The notes under the pieces are model-generated. The model ran no database searches. It was not told where the DNA came from and saw nothing but the letters and a program-made list of their open reading frames with translations. From positions 3,224,001-3,288,000 of the forward strand of contig OZ176054.1 of assembly GCA_964247055.1 (NCBI GenBank): 64,000 bases of DNA. The letters are read 5' to 3'. This document shows positions 23,506-35,177 of this stretch, piece after piece. The position numbers and the translations under genes were made by a program. The first letter of the stretch is position 1; each line of letters opens with the position of its first letter. Source of the stretch: Paragordius varius (Eukaryota; Nematomorpha).

Positions 23506-24490
23506 TCAAATTTTTTGACGCAAAAAGAACCTTTGCGGCACGCATTGCCATTAGAAGAAAATGATGCGGCATGTTATCGTTTGCTGGCATAAGCATATGG
23601 TGAACAAGCTCCGATTAACACATGTGATACATGGTTTCAAAATAATAAAATTTGTGTATTCATGCAAGAGTATGGGCGCTCTGGTAAACCACGCAACTGC
23701 AAAGACGCTAAAGTGCAAGGAATGAGACCCAACTCGAACTTAACAATTGGCAGAACTATTACATGTATTACAAACATTAAAAAAATGTCTGTGAGCAAAG
23801 AAGACCAATAAACTCGGTAAGTGGTCCACATCATTGTAATGAACGTCAAATCAATCGCAAAGTGATTTGGGAAATTCTGCTTCAACGTCACGAAAAATCT
23901 TTTTCGTGTGTCTAAAAATTGATGAGAAATGGTTTAGTTTTGTAAATAAAAGCGATAAAATTGTGGCTTTTAGCTTGCTAAGCCACTCCATCCACAATAA
24001 GGCAAAATCGCTTTGTCAAGAAAACCGTGTTTTGTGTCATCATAAACTTTTAAATTCCGTTGTTACTAAACAACACTCTCGCTAACAATATCTAACAAAA
24101 ACATGCTTTAATTAAAAAATAACGAGTTAGAAAACATGGTAATTTGATTTTGCTACAATGCTTTGTCACACGGCAACTAGTGAAAGACACCTTAACGCTT
24201 CCATTGGAAATTCTTTCGCATCCTCTGAACTCAAATGACTTGAGGCCATTGACTAATACAATTTCGCATAATGGGTACACCCTAGAGAGCAGCACTTCTA
24301 TAATTTCGAAGACATTGGAAAATGGGTTGACGAATGGTTTGTCGCAAAGTCAAACACTTTTTCTGACACGGTATTCATATATTACCTGAGAGATGACCGA
24401 AATGTGGGAAGCGATGTACAATATTTTGGATGAAATAAATTGATATCTCAAAATTAAATGTGCTTTTACCATAAAAACCGGTATAAATTT

Positions 24491-26551
24491 AGGACTACAT
24501 CTGTTACATCGACCCTTCTCTATATACAACAAAGTGATGCAGTATGAGTAAAAATACATTGCTAGTTTTTCGCAATGAATATTGCCAGATATAAACAGCA
24601 AAGATATTATGTGCAAAAAAGGGCTAAAAAAATAATTTTAAAATAATACTCTTTATATATGCCATCTGGCAATATACAATGAACAACTAGCTCTTTTTTA
24701 CTCTTAATGTAATTTTGGCTACTTTACTTTTACCTAATTCAACTTATAAAAGCTAATTTATTTTGTGGATTTTCATATGAAATATGGTCGTATAAATAAT
24801 GGATTGATACCATTAACACATATTTATTTAGGACAAGTCTTTTGACTAATTAAATTAAATATATTAGAATCAATTAAAAATACAACTTATGTTTTATGTT
24901 TTCTATTTATCTTGCTAAGTCAATTTTATCTATTATATTATTTTTGATTTCACAATAATTAATCAAAAGAATGTATAATATTATTTACTATTCGATAGAG
25001 AAATACGATTGACTCAATCAAAATTAAATTTGTGTTAAAAAGGTGAAATTTTATTTAGTTAAAAAAAATTTGACAGAGCACATCAAATTAACAGTTGACA
25101 CACTGGGAAATTATAAATTATTAATGGAATTGATATTTTTATGAGTGAAATTTTTGGATACTGTCCCCAACACAATGTTAACTGTTCCTCAACACAATGT
25201 TAACTGTTTAATTCCCTTTTAAATTAAAAATAATAAATTTTGATTAATTTTTCATTATATTTACTCTATATAATTTATAAATTCAACCATACCTTTTTGA
25301 TGTAAAAATATATTTTATTTTTGCCTTTGTAAGTATTTTAGTTCTAGTGATCCATTATTAATATTTTTTGATGTTAAATAATGATAAAATATTTTGTGTT
25401 TAGTTTTATTATTTATTATTGATAGTTGCAAATTTAATCCTTTAATTTTTAATTGTAAATTAATTATTTTACATGAAGCCATATGGTGTAGTTACGTTAA
25501 ATAACTAAAAAATATTAACAACATCTTCCGTCATCAACCAAGTCGAATAAAATAAAAATAAAATAATAAATGATGCCGTGCTGTGCATAAAATAAAGATA
25601 CATTCGCGCATTTTTAAGATACATATATGTTTGACGAGAAAGATAGATAAATTTTGATTCCGTGGGTAATTTGTTACAATATTGCGAAAGAGATATCCAT
25701 TAATCATTATAGATTATGAAAAAAGAAGATTTTTAGAAACCATAATTTTTTATAATATCAACGTTGAGCTATGTAATTCTTTGGGTTATTTGTTTTATAT
25801 TTTATAAATACATCACATCAAATGAAACATGTAAGCTAAACAAACAAATTTTAAATAGATAGTATGTATGTATTGTTGACATTTTGTCGATTATTTGGCA
25901 CAGATGAAAAAAAACCTTTAAAATAAAATTAACGATATTTTTTCCTTTACAAAAATTGATTAATTATATTCATTTTAACGATATATATCTATATACCCAA
26001 AATTTATTTTGAATTGGGTTTCCATTGTTTCCCTCAATCCATCCATAAAATGTATTCTGAAAATCAAAATCAAATTAGAATGAACTAAAAACAGACAACA
26101 CGACAACATAAATATTATTCCTCAATCTACAGGTTCCATTGAGATTTTTCTTATTTTAGATTGTGCATATTAAAAAATTATGTAGTCACCAACGTGGCAG
26201 AGTAAAGAAAAATGGACAAAAGACATCATCTCACACACTTTATAATGCAACAGTTATTCTGCAAAGTAGGAAGAAATATTTGTCTTATAATATTATGTTG
26301 AAATGATCATACTACACATTATATTAATGCGTTCTTCTAAATTCGATATTTCTAAGTTTTCTCAATTAATAAAGAAAATGTACAAATCTATATAAGATTC
26401 TTCTCACCTTGGCAATTATGTTTTCTTCTTTAACAAATACCTAACGTTTAATTTAAAATTTCGAACATAATTAATTATTTTACCCTCGCCTTACCTCGAT
26501 TAATTCTGATATATTTTTTCGAAATCGCTCTGGATCAAATGATATTATATT
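24491..26551. other. Upstream region of the GPCR gene
   Basis: AT-rich with no recognisable gene. At 25166-25210 a 21-bp unit 'caacacaatgttaactgtt' occurs twice in tandem. The 5' UTR and promoter of the GPCR should lie towards 26.2-26.55 kb, but no clear core element stands out. Confidence 0.4.
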
Positions 26552-27778
26552 ATGTATAACAACGATATCACTGAATCAAGTACACAGTTACCACCCCCAA
26601 GTAGCACAGATCTAACGTTTGATGTTAAACATTCGTTGAACGTTACCATTTTTTATTGCATAGCTTATGGCTTCATATTTTTGACTGGAATCGTGGGGAA
26701 TGCTTTAGTAATTTGCGTTGTTTTACTGTATCCTAAAATGAGAAACACAACCAATCTCTACATTGCAAATTTGGCCTTGGCTGATTTCTTGGTGAGTCTT
26801 TTGTGCGTACCGTCCACCTTGTTAGTTAACATATTTGAAGGTAACGCTTTTTTTATTTTAAGATTTAATACAAGTCATTTTATGTTTAACTGCCATACTT
26901 TGAAATTAAATAACTTAATTTTGAAGGATTAAACTCACTCAAATATACGATACAAATTTATTGGGTTCAATAAACTGCCTAGGAAAAAATGTTTGGCTTT
27001 AAGATTTTAACATATAATACATACGTCTTGTATTTATCAACTAGGTGGAAAATTGATTAAAGTTTATCAATAATCAACAGTTTCTTAACAATATTTTCTG
27101 AAGTGTTAAAACTTTTAATAATTATGGGCATAACTTGCTATTATGGTATATCAATGGATATCAAAACTACTGATTAGAGTCTTTACATAGTGATGCTTCT
27201 AAATATTATATTCATTTATATTTTATTGTAATTACCATTACATTTTATATTATATTAATAATATATTTCGATTCAATAAATGCCCGGCTATATATATAAT
27301 TTAATAAATAATAATTTTCCCACCGTTCCCAATTATTTTAAATTGTGGAAAATAATTGTGGTTTGGGGTCATTAAGGTAAGAGTTAAAAACCAATAATTT
27401 TTTACTGAAACCATATTTTTTAAATCGCTGATTTAATATAACCTATCGTTTTGGATTTCGAAATAGGTGGCGACAGCTAACATAAAAAATAAACTCTCAA
27501 ATCACAGTAATGAGTTTAATTTTTACTAAGATTAGGTTAAAAATCCATTTCTGTTTTTGCATAATCTGTTATCGAGTTATGTATCAATTTTTTATACTCT
27601 TCAAGATTTAATATAACCTATCGTTTTGGATTTCGAAATAGGTGGCGACAGCTAACATAAAAAATAAACTCTCAAATCACAGTATTGAGTTTAATTTTTA
27701 CTAAGATTAGGTTAAAAATCCATTTCTGTTTTTGCATAATCTGTTATCGAGTTATGTATCAATTTTTTATACTCTTCA

Positions 27779-27809
<31 letters not shown>

Positions 27810-30389
27810 CGCATTTATACGAAAATTAATTAATGCCAATCTTAAACCCTTATTTTGAACGGGACGGTACAAAAAAAGTCAAAAAGATGTAATACAGGGA
27901 CAACTTTAAAAATTGTCTACACACAAAAAGAGGTTTAACTGTATTATATACAACAGAGTTAAATTATGTTAAAGTTAGTTGAACCCTTTTTGATAATTTG
28001 TATATTTATTAATAAATTTTAAAAATATCAATTTTTTATTAAATTTTTTAAATTTGTCCGTTTTCAGTTTTTCTTTTAGGTAATTTATTACTGTACACAT
28101 TTTAATGTAATTAAAAGTCTAATCTTTCTAATACCTTTAACTCATATCTTAGCACCGCTCTTTCTGTTGTGCTGCATTTATTTAATTAATTTATATAGTT
28201 TTAAATATTTTAAGATATGTATCATATAGTGTTTTATCATTATTATACTTAAACAATTTGGCGTAGGCTTAAAAAATCCAATTTTACATATAAAGACAGA
28301 TTTTATTTTAGCTTTTTTTTAAAAAAAATTAATTTTATTTTAATGTTTTACTTTATATTCCGTTCTTAATTTTCCTCTATACTAGGAGCGAAATTTGTGT
28401 AAAGTTTTAATGCGTTGTAATGAGTCTAACTAAGTAAGTAGTAGCCAGTTTTATGTTAAATTAAACTGTCATCGATTTTATATTTAAAAAGAGCTCTTGC
28501 ATTCACACATATAAATTAAATTTTAGTTGTTCTTGTCCAGTATTTTAATGTTTTATAGAATTTAGCGATACGCTAGCTATTTTTATGAGATTTTTGATCC
28601 CCCTTCTCTAGATATTATAAATTTGTCTTGTAAATAGTAAACCTTGATTCTTAGCATCACATTTTTCTAACATAAAAGCGTTACAACTGTAAATTTATGC
28701 ACTACGCAATATATTGCTTCATACATTTAACCTAGAAAAATAAAAGTGAAAAAAACCAAAAAATTCAAACTTACCAAAAACGATTTTTAATTTAGATTAA
28801 TGGTTTTTTATTCATATGCTATGTAATGCGTTGAATTTCATCAAATAGACTTGTCATTTGTTTTTTACGTAGTAATGAAGTAATTAGGCGCTCAAGGATA
28901 ATAGAATCTCATTAATGGTTTTTGAAAAATTTAAACTCACAACTCAATTATATTACCTATTTTTTTGGAGTTTTAAAAAATTAATTGAAATTCTCCTATC
29001 TAACATTTTAATTAATGTTTATGTGCATAAGTACGAAAAATAATTTGTTAATATGAATTCCTTTGGGATTCTAAATTATAATTTATGAAAAGTGACATCA
29101 AAACAATTTGATGACGATTATGATGTAAAAATAATTTAAGTAAATTTTACATTTGCAACGCTCCATTTGCTCTGATGATTTTAAAATCGCACAACAAATA
29201 TTAAGCACTTGTTATTATTTTTTCGTATTTGTCAATCAATTATATTTAATCAGCTGCCCTACTTTTTCGCAATCGACTTTTTGGCAAGTTAGCGTCTGAA
29301 AACAAATAGCATATGATAATCAAATAAAGCATCTTTGAAATACAACCCCTGAAAGATGCATGCAACTCCTGAGGGTTACTTTTTAAATGGGTCATGATGC
29401 GGATAATAAGCTATGTAATCCTTCAATTATGTTGTAAGGGGGTCATGATTTGGTCAGTGACTATTTATTTTTTGACCATGGTCATAAAAACAGCAGTTTT
29501 TTGAAAAATTGCTAGTAATTATTTTTAGAAAAGAGATATTAAGAATTTATTGTTTTTAATACTTTTTTTGAAAAATAAAAATTAAATATTTAAATTTGTT
29601 TATTTAACAATATATTAAAAAATTTTAAACATGCATCCTTATAAAGTTAGCATTTAAGCATATCCAGTTGAAAAAACAAAACAATCAAGCACTTTGCAAA
29701 ATATGCAATTATTGCATATATGTGATCCAATAAAATGAAAAACATCCTATAATTGGATATTTTAATGATCAAAAAAAAGTGTAAAACAAATTAGGTAAAC
29801 TTTATTTGAAATATCCAGTATAAAAAGCTGTTTATATGAAGATTCAGAAGGCCACATGAAAACAAATTTCTAGATAAAATTTAAATGAAAATATATGTAA
29901 ATAATAAATATGAAAAAAATGTATAATACAACCTTTAAGAAAAAACATAAAATTTTTCGTGAAACGCAAGTGTAATTCGAACATTATTTTGACAATCCAT
30001 TATCGCATTATACTTACTTAAGTAAAAAGTGGTCATAACCATCGTCTGATTGGGTCTGACGGGATTTGAAAAAGCAGTCAGATGCAACCTTAGTCGTACC
30101 ATTGTATGTTTTATATAGATAAAATATTGCTATATTTAATATTACTCAACCTTTATTTTACTATATAAATAATATTAATGTTTTTTCTCGTTTAAGTGGG
30201 CACTATAACATAATTATTGGAACTGAGGGATCTTTAAATATATTAATGTTCCTAAAACTCATGCAAAATTAATATTTAAGGATTGGTAACGCCGTTGTGT
30301 TCTATATTTGTTAAATTTATTTACATTTTTTAGAGAATAGTAGCAGACGTTATAATTTTGCCGTTATAAATTTTGGGGGGTATATTAGG

Positions 30390-30432
<43 letters not shown>

Positions 30433-33093
30433 TAAAAAATGGGATTAAAATCAGAACCATTTTAGTAAACTAACAATGGAACTTTCATAATAGGACCTAA
30501 ACCCAAACTATAAATGGAGGTTCCAATCAACGGTATATACATTAATCGACCTTTTATATGTACGCCCGAGGATACCGATAAATAACAATATTTTTTTTTC
30601 ATTTTATACTATATTTAAGTATAAAGTAGATAAAAATTCTAGTGTCATCTATTCCAATCAATCTGTTGATACTATACATATTGATTATAAGATCATTCCA
30701 TCTTAAAAAAGAGACCTAGCAAAACTATGAAAATGTATCTAAACATGAATTTTTTTAAATTTTTTGAACTTCACTAAAAAGATGGGTTTTATATATTATA
30801 CATAAGTAGTGATTTTTAAGCAATAATTATATCTTTCCTATCATTTTATTACATCTCGAAAACAAAAATATTTTTTAGAGATTTTGAATCAAATTTTTGT
30901 TCATATAGGTTGGATCTTGGGACCATTTTTGTGCAAAATTGTTCCTTGGCTACAAGGAGTGTCCGTTACATCCTCAGTTACAAGTTTGATAGCCATAGCT
31001 TTAGACAGGTAAATTTTTTATAAAAATTATATTAACAGACAAACATTTTTATAAGTAATCTAAATTTTTTTGACAATTTTCTATCTAGATATGTTGCTAT
31101 ATGCCGCAATCGGAAAATGGCTAAAATCCCAAAGCGATACACTAAACTTAGCATTTTTGCTATTTGGATCTTTGCATTTTGTATCATATCTCCCTGGTTA
31201 AGTGTTTTCAAGTATTTTGTTATAACCTACAACGATGTAAATGGTAATAATGTGGACAAGCTAAATTCTTCAAAGTATTCTCATAATGGAGGGTCTACAC
31301 CTTCAACAGACACCCTTTTAGAAAACAAAAATTTGGATAGCTACAATTCTTTGTTACATTCTTCGTCAAATTTAGCCGATAATTTTTTGTTTCTCACACA
31401 GAAAAGCGACCAAAATATTGATTTTTATTCCGTAGAAGATGAAAGTGAAATCCATCACATATCAAAGAATGTCCAACTACCTACAAAGCTAAAAGCTAAG
31501 AGATACATCGACAACAACTACAAAGAAAATTACAAGGAAATCTTTTACACAAATGAGGACAAACGAGGCTTGAATGACATCTCAAATTTCTTTCAACTTT
31601 CAACATCAACAAGCAAAATGCCTTTATTACAAAACAGCAATATGTTTAATTATAGTAAAGAGCATTACAACAAAACCTTAGATGCAAATAAAAAGGATAA
31701 TAATAATAATATTAAAATTTATAAGGTACACACATACTCTTTCAAGGCTTGCACTGAGGTTTGGGAAAATAAATTGGTTCAAAAATTTTATTTTGCCATA
31801 GTAATTTTTGGGTTCCTATATCTCCTACCCATGTGCATAATATTTTGGTGTTATTTCCTCATATGGCACCGAGTTTGTCGCCGAAACTTACCTCGCCAGT
31901 TTAATTTACACCATAGATCTCAAGGAGTTATTAATCGATCAAAGCTTAAAGTAGCCCAAGTGCTTATGTTTGTTATGATACTTTTTGCGTTGTCATGGTT
32001 ACCGCTGTATATTTTTGGATTTTTCATTTATTTTGGGAAACCGACGACCAACCAAGTCACAACTGATTTTACGAATCACTCTAATATATTTATAAATAAT
32101 GGTAACATAAGTTCATTGATAAACGGTAGCGAATCCATAATAAATGATTTTTCACTTTCGCAATTAGCTTTAACCAAAGAGGAATTGATGAATGTCGCAA
32201 CGAATTATACCAGACACAATCACAAAGAAAATTACACAGTATCTAATGATAATTTTAACCAAACAATAATTGGTAAAAATGAAAGAGCCTCTCTGCTATC
32301 ATACAATTTTAAGTTTATGAATGATTGGGTTCGACCCATAACTCAATTAATTAGTCTGTCCAATAGCTGTATTAATCCAATTATTTACACTTTCTTTCAC
32401 AAAAAGTATCGAAGGAATTTTAAATTACTCTTAACCATAATTGCCTACAAAGTTATGCAATGTTTCTGCCTTTTCGGATGCTCCAAAAACATTTCAACCA
32501 ATTTACGTAATGCCATACATCACAAAAAATCTCAATCAACCCTGCGGTCAACGTATCGAAACTTTAATCGAGAAAGTAATTGGTCCCATACGAGTGGTGG
32601 GGACCCGTTTGGAAGCTTAAAAGATTTGCCTGCTGCCAAAAAAGTATGTAACCGCAGCCGTATAAAATTGAAGGAAACGAAAAAAGCCAAAAGCCTTGAA
32701 CAAAACTTGATTACAAGCGATGAAAATGATGGATTAATAATCATTACACCAAGTCATGATGTTAGCGGGCAAAGAAAGAGTTCTCCAACCCACAAAAAAA
32801 TGTTGGCCGCAAGTGAATCTAGTACAGATGAATCAGAGAGTACAGGAGTTTTATTTTGCAATTTGTTGGAAAATAATCGCATTAGAAAGCGAGGACATAC
32901 ATTGGGCTCATGTCTTCCCCCCACCACAAAAACAAGTGTTGCCAACAAACTTTCAATTACCACTTTTGCCAAAGTGAATAAAGGAAAACATAGGAGGATC
33001 CGCTCAAATTCTGTCATTCTACCGGTCATCCCCTCATCTAATAGAAACGTGGTGTTACCTTTACAAAGGATATCAGAGACACCTCACGAATAA
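26552..33093 (+). CDS. Rhodopsin-class neuropeptide receptor (NPFF/SIFamide-receptor-like) with giant extracellular loops
   Basis: Plasma-membrane G-protein-coupled receptor for a peptide ligand. Exons: 26552-26840, 30909-31008, 31089-33093 (797 residues). TM1 carries GNALV, TM2 has NLYIANLALADFL, and the TM3 end is DRYVAICR, split by intron 2. TM4 is FAIWIFAFCIISPWL. TM5 follows ACTEVW, the disulphide Cys being about residue 351. TM6 is VMILFALSWLPLY and TM7 SLSNSCINPIIY. The WLPLY and NSCINPIIY...KKYRRNF pattern is closest to NPFF/SIFamide-type receptors, by recall only. Loop ECL2 is about 185 residues and ECL3 about 95, both Asn/Ser-rich with many N-glycosylation sequons, against 15-40 normally. 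The C-tail is about 230 residues and basic. Intron 1 is 4.1 kb. Ligand not predictable. Confidence 0.9.
27430..27779. repeat. Near-perfect 175-bp tandem duplication
   Basis: Two adjacent copies, 27430-27604 and 27605-27779, each starting 'gatttaatataacctatcg' and ending 'tttatactcttcaa'. I see one difference (cagtaatgag / cagtattgag). Followed directly by a (TA)n tract. Evidently very recent, or an assembly artefact. Confidence 0.9.
30393..30429. repeat. (TA)n microsatellite in GPCR intron 1
   Basis: About 18 TA units. Similar tracts occur at about 19886-19917, 27780-27804, 33467-33490, 35148-35174, 47305-47332, 59438-59468, 61845-61862 and 62981-63010, many of them inside the transposable elements described here. 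Confidence 0.9.
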
Positions 33094-33503
33094 AATTATG
33101 CCTTAACAAATATAATTTGTATCCACCCTTTTTTCAAATACACCATATCTAATCTATCAACTGTGATATAAAGTATTTTCAATGATGTCCAATACTCTCA
33201 TGTAAAAATACTCACTCATCCGATTGAATGATACTCAAATTTTACCAATATATAATTATTTATAATGTTTAAAAATTTATTTTAACTTTTACATTTTATG
33301 CATTGAGAGTCATAATTTTACAAAAAAACATGGTGAATAAAAAATTTGTAATTATACCTTAAATATAAATATCATAAATAGTCATTATCACAATTTTTAG
33401 GTTTTACATTGAATGTGTAATATGCATTTGACTAACCCTGATTACAAAAAAACAAAGCTAGAGATGATATATATATATATATATATATATAAAAATTTAG
33501 AAG

Positions 33504-34992
33504 TCATGAATTAAAATCATTTCTAGGTTTGGAACCACCACCATTGTCCTTAGGATTTTTTTGATGTTTCCGTATGCTACAAGCTATTTTATCACACAAC
33601 GAAAGAATGTTATTAGATTTGAGTAATTTATCATCCATAAATTTGAAACCAATATTCTTTTCAATCACGCTCGTAGGTATAAGGAAATCAATCAATTCTT
33701 TATCTGGACCTATTGGGGCGTTAGGAACGACAAAAGATGCATGATGTATTTTACCATCTTGCGGGTTTTCCGCAAATATAATTTTAAACAAGTGCGTAGG
33801 GACGGCCACATTATTTTGGCCAATAACTTGATACTTAACATAACGTTTATTCCGTTCCTCCTCAAACACATTCGGTAAAAAAAGCGGACCCGTTATAACC
33901 CGTATCTCCGGGTATTGTTTCCATACCAAATTCCTACAAAACTGCTCAAATTTGGCCCAAAACACTTGGTTGTTGTCAAAATTTTGGGGGACAATGTTGG
34001 TGAGATAAAATGTATCATCCATGTTTTGCTATATATAAATGGCAAATTGTACATTTTTGAATAACAATAGAGAGATGGAAACTCATGTATTGCAAAGTAA
34101 AAAACAGAATTGATATATGGCAAATCAAATATGCAAGAATTCTATGAAAAATCTTACCACGTTAATTTGCCTTCCTAATTTATGATGAATTATAAAAGTT
34201 TTATGCTAAATTAAGTTAGTTTTACACAAGGTTTTAAAATAATTTAAGATGCTAAAATATTATTTAATCAATCACAAAAAGTGTCTCTACCAATGAAACT
34301 CAAATGTAAAAAGTAAAATATCAAATGTCTTAACAAACGTAATTAATAATAAGTGTTATATGTTATCTCAAGTAATTTAAAAAAGATTAGTTTGTGGATT
34401 AACCGCATGTATAAAAAAACAGACTTCGATGTAATGGTTTATGTATTTTATTAGCCATATATTTGCAAAAAAAAGATAAATTTTTAATATTTTTACGTTT
34501 AGTAAAAAACCTGATTATTTTTATGGTTGGCTGCTGCACTCATATGGCCCCTGGAGTATCCGGCATTTTTGTAATCCTCGTTAGACGCGGTCCAATCTTG
34601 AGGGATTCTTGGATCAGGTTTAAACCTGGAATCATCTCGTCTTGCCTTACCTTTTAAAGTTTCTTGACTTATGATTTCGGCCACCCAAAAAGGTATTTTT
34701 CGTGAAGCATCATAGGCTACGATATGATTTTGATAGGCTATTATAGGTGGTGATTGAATAGGTAATCCATATTTGAATATGTATCGAGCCTTTCGCCGAG
34801 TAATCCAATCATCTAATAAATATAAAAAAATATGCAATACCCCAGGTTTCTTTATTAAAGAATATTCCAAAACACAAAAAGGCTACGGAGCAAGATACAA
34901 TTACGCCAGTTAAGAAACCATTTGCATATGTTGGTCTTAGGCGGTTCTAAAATAAGTTTAAACCGTACCTTAAAGAGTTTTTCCGCAAACAT
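33504..34992 (-). CDS. EXOG: EXOG-type mitochondrial endo/exonuclease
   Basis: Metal-dependent beta-beta-alpha nuclease of the DNA/RNA non-specific endonuclease family; EXOG acts at the inner mitochondrial membrane in mtDNA repair. Exons: 34992-34969, 34946-34841, 34812-34511, 34028-33504 (318 residues; human 368). Short N-terminus, then a hydrophobic anchor, GFLTGVIVSCSVAFLCFGIF. The catalytic stretch is RFKPDPRIP, then ASNEDYKNAGYSRGHMSAAA, with SRGH (catalytic His; EXOG has S where EndoG has D), then FYLTNIVPQNFDNN. The C-terminal part includes YQVIGQNNVAVPTHLFK and FVVPNAPIG, typical of EXOG. Introns 1 and 2 are only 22 and 28 nt; without removing them neither the anchor nor the start joins the nuclease domain. 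The human C-terminal extension is largely absent. Convergent with the GPCR gene (410 bp between stops). Confidence 0.93.
34813..34840 (-). other. 28-nt intron in EXOG
   Basis: On the minus strand GTATTG...TTATTAG, 28 nt, phase 1, with a T-rich centre. It joins the membrane-anchor exon (...NKETW) to DDWITRRKARY of the nuclease exon. Retention gives a TGA straight after the intron. Confidence 0.65.
34947..34968 (-). other. 22-nt intron in EXOG
   Basis: On the minus strand GTACGG...ATTTTAG, 22 nt, phase 0. It joins MFAEKLFK to NRLRPTYANGF and places an ATG upstream of the anchor. Without it no ATG precedes the anchor in frame until the Met-free exon begins. Confidence 0.6.
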
Positions 34993-35031
34993 AATATAAA
35001 TACACCATATTAGTAGACCATATAATGTAAT

Positions 35032-35143
35032 GTGACCAGATAATTTTAATTTGAACGCAGTACAAAATTAAAACATACTTTGCCTTGTTTTTAAACCATC
35101 GGTGTGGAATATTCCACAGTTTCCACAAAAAAATATCCTGATG

Positions 35144-35177
<34 letters not shown>

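Larger units (their letters stand above)
21693..24490 (+). mobile_element. mariner-like relic, copy 2, split by a nested hAT-like element
   Basis: The 5' part (21705-21837) matches the copies at 15957 (reversed) and 49984: 'gacgcagac/cgcagactattaatttaata...ttcatctgatatta...acatacaagttg'. After the 1.66-kb insertion the element resumes at 23506 with transposase remnants, on plus: a 'LSKSRDMVSK'-type region, then 'EKWFSFVNKSDK' (catalytic-Asp region), then 'LPLEILSHPLNSND' corresponding to the 'PHPPYSPDL' motif before the last catalytic residue. Many stops and frame changes; dead. Confidence 0.75.
26841..30908. other. 4.07-kb first intron of the GPCR gene
   Basis: Mostly AT-rich and featureless. 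It holds a 175-bp tandem duplication (27430-27779), the (TA)n tracts at 27780-27804 and 30393-30429, and an unclassified stretch with 'gggtcatgatgcggat' and 'gggtcatgatttggtcagtga' (29390-29460). No exon or RNA gene recognised. Confidence 0.5.

Noticed and set aside
32036-32320. Possible unspliced intron instead of an ECL3 insertion
   Set aside because: Open in frame for about 95 codons and not AT-rich like the true introns; no need to invoke it, though cDNA would settle it.
32532-33029. Overlapping ORFs in other frames within the GPCR C-tail
   Set aside because: Plus frame is one 658-codon ORF with receptor motifs; the others are shadows.
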